A DNA stretch of 38,660 bases from Helochares maculicollis (Eukaryota; Arthropoda; Insecta; Coleoptera; Hydrophilidae), in contig JAWQRO010000456.1 in the NCBI GenBank assembly GCA_033557835.1, positions 1-38,660 on the forward strand, in the 5' to 3' direction. How positions within the stretch are numbered: position 1 is the first letter of the stretch; each line of letters opens with the position of its first letter. Below are positions 23,640-33,760 of the stretch, in pieces. The position numbers and the translations under genes are program-made. The notes beneath the pieces are model-generated. The model made no database searches. It had not been told where the DNA came from and worked only from the letters and a program-made list of their open reading frames with translations.

Positions 23640-23890
23640 TGAAACAATTTTACCTCGAGATTTTGACAGATCTTCACGTTTGTAGGGCCCTTTATTCTAT
23701 TTTGTCCAGTTTTGGCATGCGTCTGTGTATTTTAACGGTCGAACCGTTTGAGGTCAAGCGATGAAATTTAGGAATTTTCGCTAAATCGTAAATTCGCATC
23801 AACTTTTGAAGGATGTAGGACCAGCGGAAGTACCTATTCATCTGCACAATTGAAATAGACAATTTTCGCCAACATTGTAGCATACTTCCA
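23640..23890 (+). repeat. Microsatellite-headed repeat (M2)
   Basis: A decayed TG-rich tract (GCATGCGTCTGTGTAT, 23716-23731) leads into GAACCGTTTGAGG ... GCGATGAAATTT (23741-23769). Compared without gaps over 30 positions with M1 at 5068-5097, 19 positions match, including ACCG and TGAAATTT at the same spacing. Both copies have a microsatellite on the left. I recall very similar sequence as a dispersed insect repeat, but this was not searched. A 63-codon minus-strand open frame across it is incidental. The boundaries are approximate. Confidence 0.5.
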
Positions 23891-24399
23891 TTTTGACTAT
23901 ATGCGCTTTTTTAGTAGATATCTAATTATGCTACTTGATTTGTTTGGTAAAATACAATCGGATAAAAAGTAATGGTTGCAAATGAGTCGGAGAGTCAGCT
24001 TGTGTAGAAAATGTAGTCTAACATACCCAGTATCAACATGCTTGTGAATTTAGGTATATAAGTCCGGGGCTACAAAACTATGTACAAAATTTAAAACCTT
24101 AACATGCAAAAATATTCACACACAAGACACAGAAGTCACGCTTCGTAAAAGCTAAGAAATTGTAGTTACATTTAGATGAGTTGGGAACAAGTCAACACAA
24201 TTTTTGTTGATCAAATTTGTTTGCCTAGTATGGCGATGATGAAGCTTATGCGTTGTAAAGCCGCTGTTGATTTGCCCAAAGGAATTGAAGATTTCGTTTT
24301 ATATCTCATGAGCAATTTTAACCTGACTTAATTTTTGGGATTGACTGGATTAACTGTTTTTCCCTGATGAGCAATGTACGCCCAGAGGACGGCGGCCAA
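23891..24399. other. No gene recognised
   Basis: AT-rich. A partial minisatellite-like match (ATCGGATAAAAAGTAATGG) lies at 23957-23975. Otherwise nothing. Confidence 0.55.
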
Positions 24400-24990
24400 C
24401 CAGAAAAACTCGGTTTAAAACAAACTCACATCACCATTTCAAAAACAATTTAGCATAATAAGTGGCGAGAGTACATCAATAGAGGCCGCTGCGCGCAAAT
24501 TGAACATTTCCGGCCAGCGATGGGTGAACGTAGCTATCGTTTTCACAGAAACGCGCTAGAATGACGGACACTTGCCATGACAAAGGGGAAAGGTGCCGTT
24601 GCGGGAGTTCGGGTCGTGCGAACATGAAACAGGGGGGCCGCGGCGAGGTGCGGAGCGGGTCAGGGGTGGTGCGGTGGTTGGAGGAAGAAGATTAGCGTGC
24701 TGGCGGCATTGATGCGTGGGGAATCTACAAGTGGGGCAGAAGGGGAGCGTGGGCCAGACGCACGGGGATAGAAACGGGCCTGTTGGCTCCTTTTCACCAG
24801 CCAAGCCAGCCAGCTTCATCGCCCGCAGCCGACTCATGGATAGGGATGAGAGAGCGAATCACGAAATTCGGATTTCTGAGTCGGGCGAAACATTACCACG
24901 ACACTTCGTATTAAAGGTGACTAACGGAGACCCCTCCACGTGGAGGAGAGGACACTCCTGTAGGGGGTAGAAAGGATAACGTCCTTGCAG
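24400..24990. other. GC-rich island
   Basis: The most GC-rich stretch of the window. The core at 24560-24840 has G-runs (GGGGGG at about 24632-24637, GGGG at about 24663-24666) and many CpGs. Open frames on both strands (24556-24837 minus, Pro/Cys-rich; 24716-24970 plus) are long only because stop codons are rare in GC-rich DNA, and neither shows a domain. A perfect 14-bp palindrome, CCTCCACGTGGAGG, with an E-box core lies at 24933-24946. A promoter or non-coding first exon, or an insertion from elsewhere, would each explain it. Confidence 0.35.
24933..24946. repeat. 14-bp palindrome with CACGTG E-box
   Basis: CCTCCACGTGGAGG is its own reverse complement. CACGTG is the core bound by bHLH proteins of the Myc/Max type. 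Confidence 0.6.
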
Positions 24991-25957
24991 TGGCAGCAAA
25001 AAATAAAGAACTTCTTGTCTCATCCACAGAAAAATTGTCTCAAAGAAAAAGCGGCTTATAGACTTATAATAACGTAGAAATTGCTTGTTAATATTAATGA
25101 ATTTTTTCTCTTTTGATGCCTAGGTTTTCGAGTTGCAATTTCGCCATTTAATGGGACGTAAATAAGTAAAGGGAAGGAAAAAGGCATTTAAAATGTAAAA
25201 AAAACATTTGTACGCAAAAAGTAGGTTAGCTCGGGATAAGAGTGCGTGAAAAACGTAAAAGAACAATGCCCTTCTTTTGCTTTATTGCAAAAAACGTCCT
25301 CTTTATATTGCAAGCGAATAATGTAGGGATAGAGGGTTGAACTTTTATTTCTTTAACGGTACCCAATGCATGTCTAAGCACCTTACTACGAAATTTGAGC
25401 AATGTGCCATTTGATTAATAACTACTCGCAATCTTTTGACAAGAACACTTACACATTTTTAGTCATGTGCAATACAAATACTTCATATTATTACATTAAT
25501 TTCAAATCGTTCAACACTATTTTACTGTGTTCTTTAGTAGGTCCTTTTTCCACAAAAAAATAGCGAACCGAGCAAGGCAATCCCGACTAAACAACGCTTA
25601 TTGATGTGCTCCTATTTTCTTACTACAAGCCCATTTCGACATTCAGACACAGAAACAGTCAATAGAATTCAAGAATTGACTTATATTTTGAGTGAACTAT
25701 TTTATGCGTATTTGATTCCATCGAGATAAATGTGTGAGCCAATAGTTCAACAGTCAACTAAATTTTGTACTTAAATACTGAATATGAAAACGACAACGTA
25801 TACTAGACAATATGCCAGATTTTGTAAGTAAATGTGATAAGAAAGGGTAGTACAGTAAAAATGGAAGTATTTGGATTTGTTGTATGCGTGGAAAGCATAC
25901 TGAAATTTTGTTTGATGCTATCGAAAACCTGAGGTGCCAGAGTTGATACGAAACGAA
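24991..25957. other. No gene recognised
   Basis: AT-rich DNA without a recognisable motif or repeat. Confidence 0.6.
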
Positions 25958-26135
25958 GACGCTTTTGCTTTGCTTATTCGAGATTCCCTTGATCTGCTCT
26001 CTGATTCTGATTTCTGTCTAGCGAATTTAGAATACAATAGGAAATGTTTCCGTAAAGCACCCCCCCATTTCGTAAGCAAATCCCGAGTAAAGAAACATGT
26101 TTGGTTCTTCATGGACTTCTACTTTTCTACAGTTT
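25958..26135 (+). repeat. ~180-bp repeat, copy 1 (diverged)
   Basis: Opens with CGCTTTTGCTTTGCTTA (25960-25976), followed by a GAGATTCCCTTG stretch. It contains TGGTTCTTCATGG and TTCTACTTTTCTA about 140 bases further on. These features occur in the same order and nearly the same spacing in the repeat at 26512. The right inverted end seen in copy 2 is not clear here. Overlapping short open frames on both strands are incidental. Confidence 0.45.
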
Positions 26136-26511
26136 GCACATTTTGAAATAGGAAATATAATACACCCACCAGACTTCAAGAATTGGGCTAAACTGTAATA
26201 CGTGTGCTCATTTTCTTCAAGATACGCTGGTGCGCACACGTACCTTAGCTAAAATGCTCTACAAGGAACCAAACGTATATACTGATCAAAACTCCAGATT
26301 TTCTCAACCAAATTGGTCGCTTTAAAGAATCTGCTCTCTCTCCCGATTTTCTGACGAAAGAACTTCCCCTGTTTATGAAAGAGATTACAGTTTTACAACA
26401 CAAATTTATTGTGTACATACTTCGCTGCTATTGAGTATAATATTTTGCCAGATATTGTATTTCTGTTGAATCGAAAGCATAACATATTAGAGTGGCGATA
26501 AAAGAAATCGC

Positions 26512-26690
26512 TTTTGCTTCGCTTACTGGGATTCTTTGCTTCGCTTGCATAATTAGGGGCTGTAGAAACCGTTTTTTTTACATGTTATATTTTGAAGAGT
26601 ACTATTTCTTAATGCATCCAGATCCTGCATGTCCGAAAAGGTTTTCTGGTTCTTGATTACATCTATTTAATAAGGGTAAGCGAAGCAAAA
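26512..26690. mobile_element. 179-bp MITE-like element, copy 2
   Basis: Bounded by a perfect 15-bp inverted repeat: TTTTGCTTCGCTTAC at 26512-26526 and its reverse complement GTAAGCGAAGCAAAA at 26676-26690. A second direct TTTGCTTCGCTTGC lies at 26534-26547. With copy 1 (25958-26135) it makes a small family with matching internal marks (TGGTTCTTGATT near 26648). Size and ends suit a non-autonomous DNA transposon, but I see no clear target duplication and cannot name a superfamily. Confidence 0.45.
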
Positions 26691-26828
26691 CTGAAAATAT
26701 AATTAAATATTTTTAATTGCTTATCGCAACCTAGGTAAAATCTGTATCTTAGGCTTTTGTGTTCCATAGGGTTCGTATTATTATGTAAAAAATACAAACT
26801 GTAATTTAAAAACTATGCTCACTTTCCC

Positions 26829-26857
26829 ACTGTCTCTCTCTCTCTATCCCTCTCCCT
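26829..26857. repeat. CT-rich microsatellite
   Basis: Imperfect (CT)n with CCCTCTCCC interruptions. On the other strand this is a GAGA-type tract. Confidence 0.8.
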
Positions 26858-28690
26858 TGTACTGCCGTTCTCTTTCTGTAATAAAAATGCCCATTTTCAT
26901 CATATCATTTTTTCGGCAATTAGCAATCAATCGGAAATGTGAAACAATACTACAGGCTCTCTTATGCTGAGAGGTTCATATCTTAATAAAAACGACTGTT
27001 GGAGGTAGATCAAGATGTCTAAGATCTGAAGATGACTTATTTTTTAATAAAGCTCCATTTGCAAGCGAACCGCGCGGTAGCAAACCAAAAAAGTCTACTT
27101 TTAAGCATTTGAAGTCTAAAAATATCGGATTTCACAGCTACCATCGCTTCATCTATATCGGATATAGATAGAAAAAAACTTTTTCGCAAACTTTTTAGAA
27201 CGTCGACTAATTTGAGCTTGATATATCATATCAACTAGGGCGAAAAAATAGTTTGAAGAAAATCGTGTTTTATGTTTCAAACAGCGGAACTCAGATAATA
27301 GTACTTCCAATATTCATATTTTATTAATCGATGATCCCGATTCATACGTTGGGACTTCTTTAGCTTCAAAATTAATGTGTTGCCTTTTTCCTACTAAGCG
27401 AGCATTTATTTCTACAGTCTTTTGAAGCAGCAGAAGCACGGAATCCAGATCTGTTCATTTGACCATCATTGCGACTGACAGCAACTATATGAGCTTCAGA
27501 CCCGATAGTGATGCTTATTTCGTCCACAGTTTTCAAAATTACTCGATATTTTTTTACCCGTTTAAAACACTCAAAATATTTTATTCTGAAACTTCGCACA
27601 GAAAACGCTTGACGATTGAAGCTAAACTAAATGCCAAACATGAAAATAATCCGGTGAAATAAGTAACAATGACTGTGCAAGTAATCGATTTCTGAAGGTT
27701 TACTTACAATACAAAAGATTTTTGATAATGTTGGCTTTGCATATTCAGATAATCAGAATTTGCCTTCTACTATTTATTCGATCCAGCTGGACTGATTTAG
27801 TCGGCGTCTCGTAAAAAAGCTGTAACTTTGAAAATTATCCAAAATTCAAAAAATATCCTTTTAGGCTCATATTCTAAAAATTCTAGACTTGAAAAGTATG
27901 AACAGGCCTGATTTTTAAAATTTGTAGATCAGAACACTCCCTTGTTAACAGATATTTCCGATAGTCCATGTCCTTAAGCTATGCAGTACCATTTGCTATG
28001 ATAGCCATATGCAAAGAAATCATCATTCTCGATTTAACGAGCTAAGATCTTTAGTATTTAAGTACACCCCACCACTCACTACGGAATGCCAAAAACGACA
28101 AGATCGTAAAATCTTCCCTTACATTTCATATAAAATACGACTATCATGTCCAAAACGCTATAATTTCTGAGTTTAAAGCACGATTTCATCATTTCATGGT
28201 GCTTATCACAACAGAAAACCATTGAATCAGTTAAAAACCGAATGTTTAGTCTATGTATAAAGAAGTTAACCAAAAATAATGTTGATATAAAAACTCACTT
28301 AAACATCCTATAGATAAATGAATTTGATTAGCATAGACAATAGAATTCAAATAACGAGTTTAAGGTGAGAAAAGTGTAAGTTGGACAAACAAGGAGGAAA
28401 TTCTCAATGCAGTAAATAAAAGCCTATGCCTACTTTAATCTATTAACAGATACATTAGTCCAAACAAAACATAACAGTATAATTATGTACTTACACGTGG
28501 GTAGTCTTGCTCTTGCTAATTAAAGGTTGCAGATGCGCTCTCATTTTTTACAAGCGAAAGTAGTTAATGTTCACTATGGGCTTGATATACTGCAAGGCAT
28601 TTAAGATTTATTTTGTCAGGACTAGACTATAGTTACTATTTATAAGCCACGCTAGCAAATATAATGACAGTTCATGTGCCCCGTGTTCAC
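26858..28690. other. No gene recognised
   Basis: AT-rich. A perfect 19-bp inverted repeat (ATCTATATC, G, GATATAGAT) lies at 27151-27169. Short overlapping open frames at 27372-27662 on both strands show no domain. Confidence 0.55.
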
Positions 28691-29089
28691 TTAAACCCAG
28701 AAAATTTGCAAACAAATAGTTGCCAAGAAATGGTCGATTGGAGTAACAGACGAAAGTTGATGGACCCAATAATCGACCGAACGAGTATTTGTTGAAGAAA
28801 ACATACCGTGTTGAAAACTTATGGTTAGAACTCTTTTTCTCACAAAATGCCCAGTCAACCCCTTTTGGAATGCATCACGTGAGATTAAAAGCAAAATGAA
28901 ATTTGATCATCTGTTCAGCGAACTTTGTTTACACAATAACAAAGAACTGAAGCTTTCGTGATTCCAGTGTGGAGAAAGGTTTGATCCCCGCCCAAGAAGT
29001 ATTGTTGCCACCATGAGTTTTCGGTCCATTCTGCATTGAAGCCATCCTTTCGTATGAATTGCTGAGCTTTTGCATCGCATCAGGAGCAT
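28691..29089 (-). other. Minus-strand frame with a single stop, product not recognised
   Basis: Two open stretches on the minus strand, 28907-29089 and 28691-28894, lie in the same frame with one stop between them, giving about 133 codons. The amino-acid mix is balanced (for example GHFVRKRVLTISFQHGMFSS), unlike the Phe/Leu-rich products of random AT-rich DNA. I recognise no family and no domain. It could be an eroded transposon gene or chance; an alternative frame at 28929-29129 is also open. Confidence 0.2.
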
Positions 29090-29129
29090 TCAGGTGATGT
29101 TTTCCATGGTTTCCTCCTCTACAGCGCAT

Positions 29130-30200
29130 TGTGCCCGTTTTTATCCAAATAGCAGGTGTGCCTCGTACCTGCCTGCATACAACCGGGAGGACAGATTCGA
29201 GCAGTATGAATGTTAATGACTGATGACGACCAAATCGTGTTTACCTGCGCTCGCGCTTGGTTTTTAAATTGCTTACCTACAGTAAAACTTTTGTGTTATG
29301 GATCGGGCCCGCTTCGCTTGGAGCAACGACCTCCGCTACTAAAGATGCATACTTGTACAAATTAATTATTGATACGTCTGCTGATATTGGCTATTTGTAA
29401 TATAATAGTATTGTTGTTGTAAGTTATCTGCTTTTCGGTATAATGACCCTCTAAATGAATGGATGTACGGTGATTTGCAGTATATGTAGACTAGCGATGT
29501 GCACTTTGTATGAATCCATGTGCCTAATTTGGTTTTCAATACAACTTTGTTTTTTGTGATTGAAATTTTGCGCATTTCATTTTTGAGTATAATACATATT
29601 ATTCATAATGTGTTATTGTAACTTGAAAAAACATGTCGCCTTTCATGCACGTTTCTGATAAGAAGCCAATACAGGGCTTTAGGTTTTTCGACGGGCTATG
29701 CAGTGACAACCGAGGGGACGAAGTTGACAAGTCGTCATTACAAGATATTATAAATATACATGTTTTAAAAATTTTTCAATAATCCATATTAATTTGCAGT
29801 ATGCATTCACAAATAGCCAGAAATGCTTCTGAAACTTTCTCTTTTGTTTTCAACAACATGCTATTAACAAAGCATTAAGGCCGCTGAAGAAGAGAATAAA
29901 TATTTCCTTGGAGTATCTCCATACAAGAGAGATAAACTGTTATTATAAATGTAAAGCAATATAGTGCTTAAATTTTCGTATGCAGACGTGTTTCGCATTG
30001 GCAAGACGAGGCAATACTGAACACTGCACATGCAGAAAGGCCCCAGCGAAGAGGATTTTGAAACCTCTTTTGCCAGACTAAAATAAAACTGCCTAATTAA
30101 GCTGCACATAAAATTGCTGATGCTTGGTCAAATTGAAAAAGAAACCCGAAGCACAGCGAAAAAATAAACCTCTCCAGAATTTATGAAGTGTGGTTTATGT
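29130..30200. other. No gene recognised
   Basis: Mixed AT-rich DNA. Open frames up to 81 codons (29864-30109, minus) show no domain. Confidence 0.55.
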
Positions 30201-30220
30201 TGAAATGAAATTTCATTTCA
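30201..30220. repeat. Perfect 20-bp palindrome
   Basis: TGAAATGAAATTTCATTTCA equals its own reverse complement. It lies six bases from the start of the GAAC microsatellite. Confidence 0.85.
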
Positions 30221-30225
30221 CTCTA

Positions 30226-30267
30226 GAACCGAACGAACGAACGAACTAACGAATGAGCGAACAAACA
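30226..30267. repeat. (GAAC)n microsatellite, imperfect
   Basis: Tandem GAAC/CGAA units with single-base variants, beginning after CTCTA. Confidence 0.85.
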
Positions 30268-30369
30268 CATGCAAAAGAGGCAAAATTGTATAGTCCGCTT
30301 GCTTCAGAAACTTTTATTATTGTAAAATTTACATTTTTAACAACAGCCATTTACATTTCAAGTATTTAT

Positions 30370-30800
30370 TCCGAACGGGCTATATGAAAGGGTTCCCATT
30401 CTCTCCCATCAAAAGCGCTCGCTTGCGCATATGATAGAGCTGAACTGAACTGTTCAGGGCTCTGAACTGTTCAGGGCTAGAGAGGCCCGAGCTAGCTATG
30501 GTCGCCCCAGCACAGCATGGCAAGGCATGCTAATTCGTTTGACAGCTTTGTCGAATAATATTAGCGAATCCCGCAGGCTGCTTGCAATTTAAATCAAGTG
30601 TTTGTTCTTGCCGCTATTGCACTTTGGTCCCACATTCGTTATGCAGTCCGGCTCCGCCCACAGCGCCGACCCTGTGTGGAATATGATCGTGTTCTCCCAG
30701 AATTAATGATTCTAGGAGAAGATGCCTATTCTCCTCTACCAGTGCTATTCTATACGATCCAGCAAAAGAAACCTCTTTATCTTAGAAAAGGCTAGAGACT
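30370..30800. other. GC-richer patch with duplicated palindromic motif
   Basis: More GC than the flanks, with CpG and AGGCCCGAGC-type sequence. It holds two perfect 17-bp copies of a palindromic motif (30445-30478, listed separately). A 65-codon open frame at 30598-30795 (+) has no recognisable domain. CCGCCATGG at 30830-30838, just outside, is another YY1-type core. Regulatory DNA is a reasonable guess but is not shown. Confidence 0.3.
30445..30478. repeat. Two perfect 17-bp tandem units with palindromic core
   Basis: CTGAACTGTTCAGGGCT is repeated without change at 30445-30461 and 30462-30478. The core CTGAAC-T-GTTCAG is a perfect 13-bp inverted repeat, so the pair makes two adjacent dyads. 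Dyads of this shape suit a dimeric DNA-binding protein; which one is unknown. Confidence 0.8.
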
Positions 30801-31379
30801 ATTTTAGATCTTCCTATGAATTATTCTTTCCGCCATGGTAAAATTCTTTATAATTAAATGTATAGTGGCGTGTAATGGAAGGCTTCCGCATTATTTCCAA
30901 TTAAAATTAAATTTTATAACAAAATAAATTGTGTACACCTGTACCAGTCAATTATTATTAACATAATGCCTCTTACTAGCTAATATACAGATCTGTTCGC
31001 AACTAATATCAGCCTAACGTATGATTCCTTATTAATTTAAAACCTCTTACCAATGCAAGATAGCCAATAAAAGACCTCTTACCACAATAAGAAACCTGTT
31101 AGCAACTAATGTATATCCATAAAATTAATAACATTTTTTATTTGAACGCGAAAGCTACTAAATTTAAAATAACAGGAAGCAAGAAGACTTCCTTTCCTAA
31201 GGATAACGCTTTTAAATGCGCCACTTTAAGAACGTGTGCACCCGCAGGCGTCGTATCAAGCCACATTTGCATAGGTGTACATCACTGAGTGCGGTGTCCT
31301 GTCCGCTTACAATTTAAACACAACTAGAATAGAAAGGCTATCCAGTTTACACGGCAGACTAGATATCGCTTCTTTGCTT
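30801..31379. other. No gene recognised
   Basis: AT-rich. CTCTTACC recurs at about 30970, 31044 and 31075 beside short T/A-rich words, suggesting a weak local repeat too diverged to define. Confidence 0.5.
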
Positions 31380-31660
31380 ATCGTAGAGCGAGTGTGTGAG
31401 CGATAGTGATGCGATGTGGACACCGTCTACGTCCTCCCCCCTTTTCCCCACAAAAGCCTATCTTCTATTCCCTAGCCTGCAGCACGTGCCGCGTGACATC
31501 CAAAGCGTGCCGGCGGAGCAATCGTGTGGCTGACGGACTCTCGGAACTTCCTGTGTTCGCTAGCTACTCCTTTTCATGAATGAGTCTCGCACACTCACAC
31601 ACACAAGCAACGGTCTCACCGACCTACACACACAACTACATGTTACTACGCTTGGAAACA
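31380..31660. other. GC-richer patch with CA microsatellites
   Basis: GC-richer than the flanks. It has CAGCACGTGCCGCGTG (E-box CACGTG) near 31480-31495 and two imperfect CA tracts at 31590-31607 and 31623-31635. It could be a promoter-like region. No coding sign. Confidence 0.3.
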
Positions 31661-33389
31661 ACACGAAACCAGCCTTTTCTTTCCCTTGTTCCGTCTGGAT
31701 GAATAATATTTTCACCGACCTCGTCGAGTGTTTTCCTCTGAAAATGGTGATTTTTTACACCACTTCCTGTCTACTCGAACATGCTTTCTAATCAGTGTTT
31801 TCAAGCAAAGGCACCAAATGCACCGTTTTTCATTTCCAGCAACACAATACCCGCCGATAAGTAAAACGCTTCCGTTATTTAAATTGGCATATACACACTC
31901 CACTGCTGGCTGCGGCTGCTCTAAGAAAGGTGCTGTTGTAAATTAACACTTATCGAATTGACTGACGGATATGCCAAATAACTTATTGTTGTTTTGGTCA
32001 AAGATTGTGTTAGTGTGGTGGAGGAAGTTGACTAATTGCTAGAATATCAAGTGGATGGGTTGTAAAGCATGGAGTTGCCAAAAACTGCTGATATGGTTTA
32101 CCATTTGTGATTCATGCGTTCAGCTGAGAAAGTTTAATCGTCTACTTGCTGATTATTTGGGTTTAATCTAATTTATACGCCAATCTTTGGTTTGGTCTAA
32201 ATTCATAGATTTGTTTGTTTAGAACAGGCCAATTATTTAGAACGCTTGTCGCCCACAAGATGATCAATGATGCTTATCTGATACCTGGAAAAATGTTATA
32301 AGCGCTGATAATATATCTGAAATCTGCAACTCTTTAACATACTTATCAAAATAATAATCACATAATTTTGATTGCGTTATGAAGCAAAAACATGCCATTT
32401 TTCGACGAAAATTGTCCAATGATTCAATCATGTTTTGTAGATACAGCTCAGTTCACAGATTGAAATACTTTGGTTATCTAAAACTAGATTACCCATGACC
32501 CATGACCAAAACAGGTAATTATTGATAAAGGCCATTCGGAAAATTTCAAACTAAATGGAAGGTAGTTTATCATTTTTATGATGAATTTTAGATTATGTGA
32601 ATAATTGATGTTGGATAAATTAAATTTAATACGAAGGAAGGAACAATTTATACAACATGTCGTTGTGTTTAGAGCTTTAGAGACTCGCTCTTACCTGCGC
32701 GCCTAGGACTCTTATAATTCGAAAAATATTCTGCTAAACATAACAACTTATATATTAAACCTTGTGCACTTATTATTTTTGTATTTTGGAAAGAAGAGTG
32801 TACGCAAAGCTTGCAGAAATCAACGGATTGCATTTGTCACTAGGAAGAATTTGGCTATCCAAAACCCTGGCTTCTTCGCGAACTTACAGCAGTTGTCGAC
32901 CGAGCTTCCTCATTAAGCTCGTACATAGTTTCCTCAATAATTGTTTTTTGTTTATCTAGCTTATTTCTATTTCGAGGCAGTAATACAGAATCATGGCGGA
33001 AAAATAATGTAAAAAATGACAGTTGAAATATGTTTTACACTTCAACTCACGAGCAACTAAAAGTTAAATTCACCTTAAGCAATAAATTCGCAAGAGGCGT
33101 TCAAAAGACGTTCATTGTAATAAGATATTAATAATCATAATGCTTTAGGGGTTACAAAAAGACAATTTGGCGGGGAAAATTCGTAGAAACGCCTAAACGG
33201 GGACGAGAAGGAGAAGAGCGAAATTATTAGTAAAGTCGTCTGAGCATCTCGATTAAATCTAGAACGTCGTCCAGGGACAATGGCGAGATATTTATGTTGG
33301 GACCTGAATGTGACAATCTATTGTGAATCAACCCTTTCATTAGGCCAAGTCCAATATAGTAAATTATGAATACACACGCTCTCCCGGCT
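31661..33389. other. No gene recognised
   Basis: AT-rich. Open frames of 60-72 codons overlap on both strands at 31712-31946 without any domain. ATGGCGG at 32993-32999 is a possible YY1-type core. Confidence 0.55.
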
Positions 33390-33760
33390 CACATCAAAAG
33401 ATAGGGGCGAGCATAATAATTTATTTAAATAAAAGGAGCAAGGAACACAATGGCCCCTACTTAAAAATTTGCATTTTCAAATTATCATAAATAAACTGAT
33501 TTATCCGGGCCGTTGGGCACGAGGACCATGATCGATTACCATTGGGACCTTTGTTTCGCAGAACGCGTCAAAACACAACTAAAAATAAGATCTGCTCAAA
33601 ACAAACTCGTTTCAAGAAACAACCCGCCACCAACGACCAATAAAAAAGGCCAAAAATAAAAATCCAGCGGGACGAATGGGAAATGAGCTAGAAGCCACGT
33701 CCAACAATAATAAATAGTTGAAAATAACTCAATAAATATATTCTACTATGTAGCAGCATC
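33390..33760. other. Purine-rich, A-rich block
   Basis: Strong strand bias towards A (AAAATAAAAATCC, CAATAAAAAAGGCC and similar) mixed with short GC words, and a 14-bp palindrome TTTATTTAAATAAA at 33420-33433. The texture is that of a non-coding regulatory block, but I have no direct evidence. Confidence 0.2.

Noticed and set aside
24556..24970. Overlapping open frames in the GC-rich island as genes
   Set aside because: Both strands are open in the same place, which reflects scarcity of stop codons in GC-rich DNA.
28979..29000. tRNA T-loop-like GGTTTGATCCCC
   Set aside because: No matching acceptor stem, D-loop or anticodon arm upstream.
32472..32493. miR-9/miR-79-like sequence (TTTGGTTATCTA ... 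TAGATTACC)
   Set aside because: The two arms do pair, but with a four-base loop and only nine bases of stem, far too small for a microRNA precursor.
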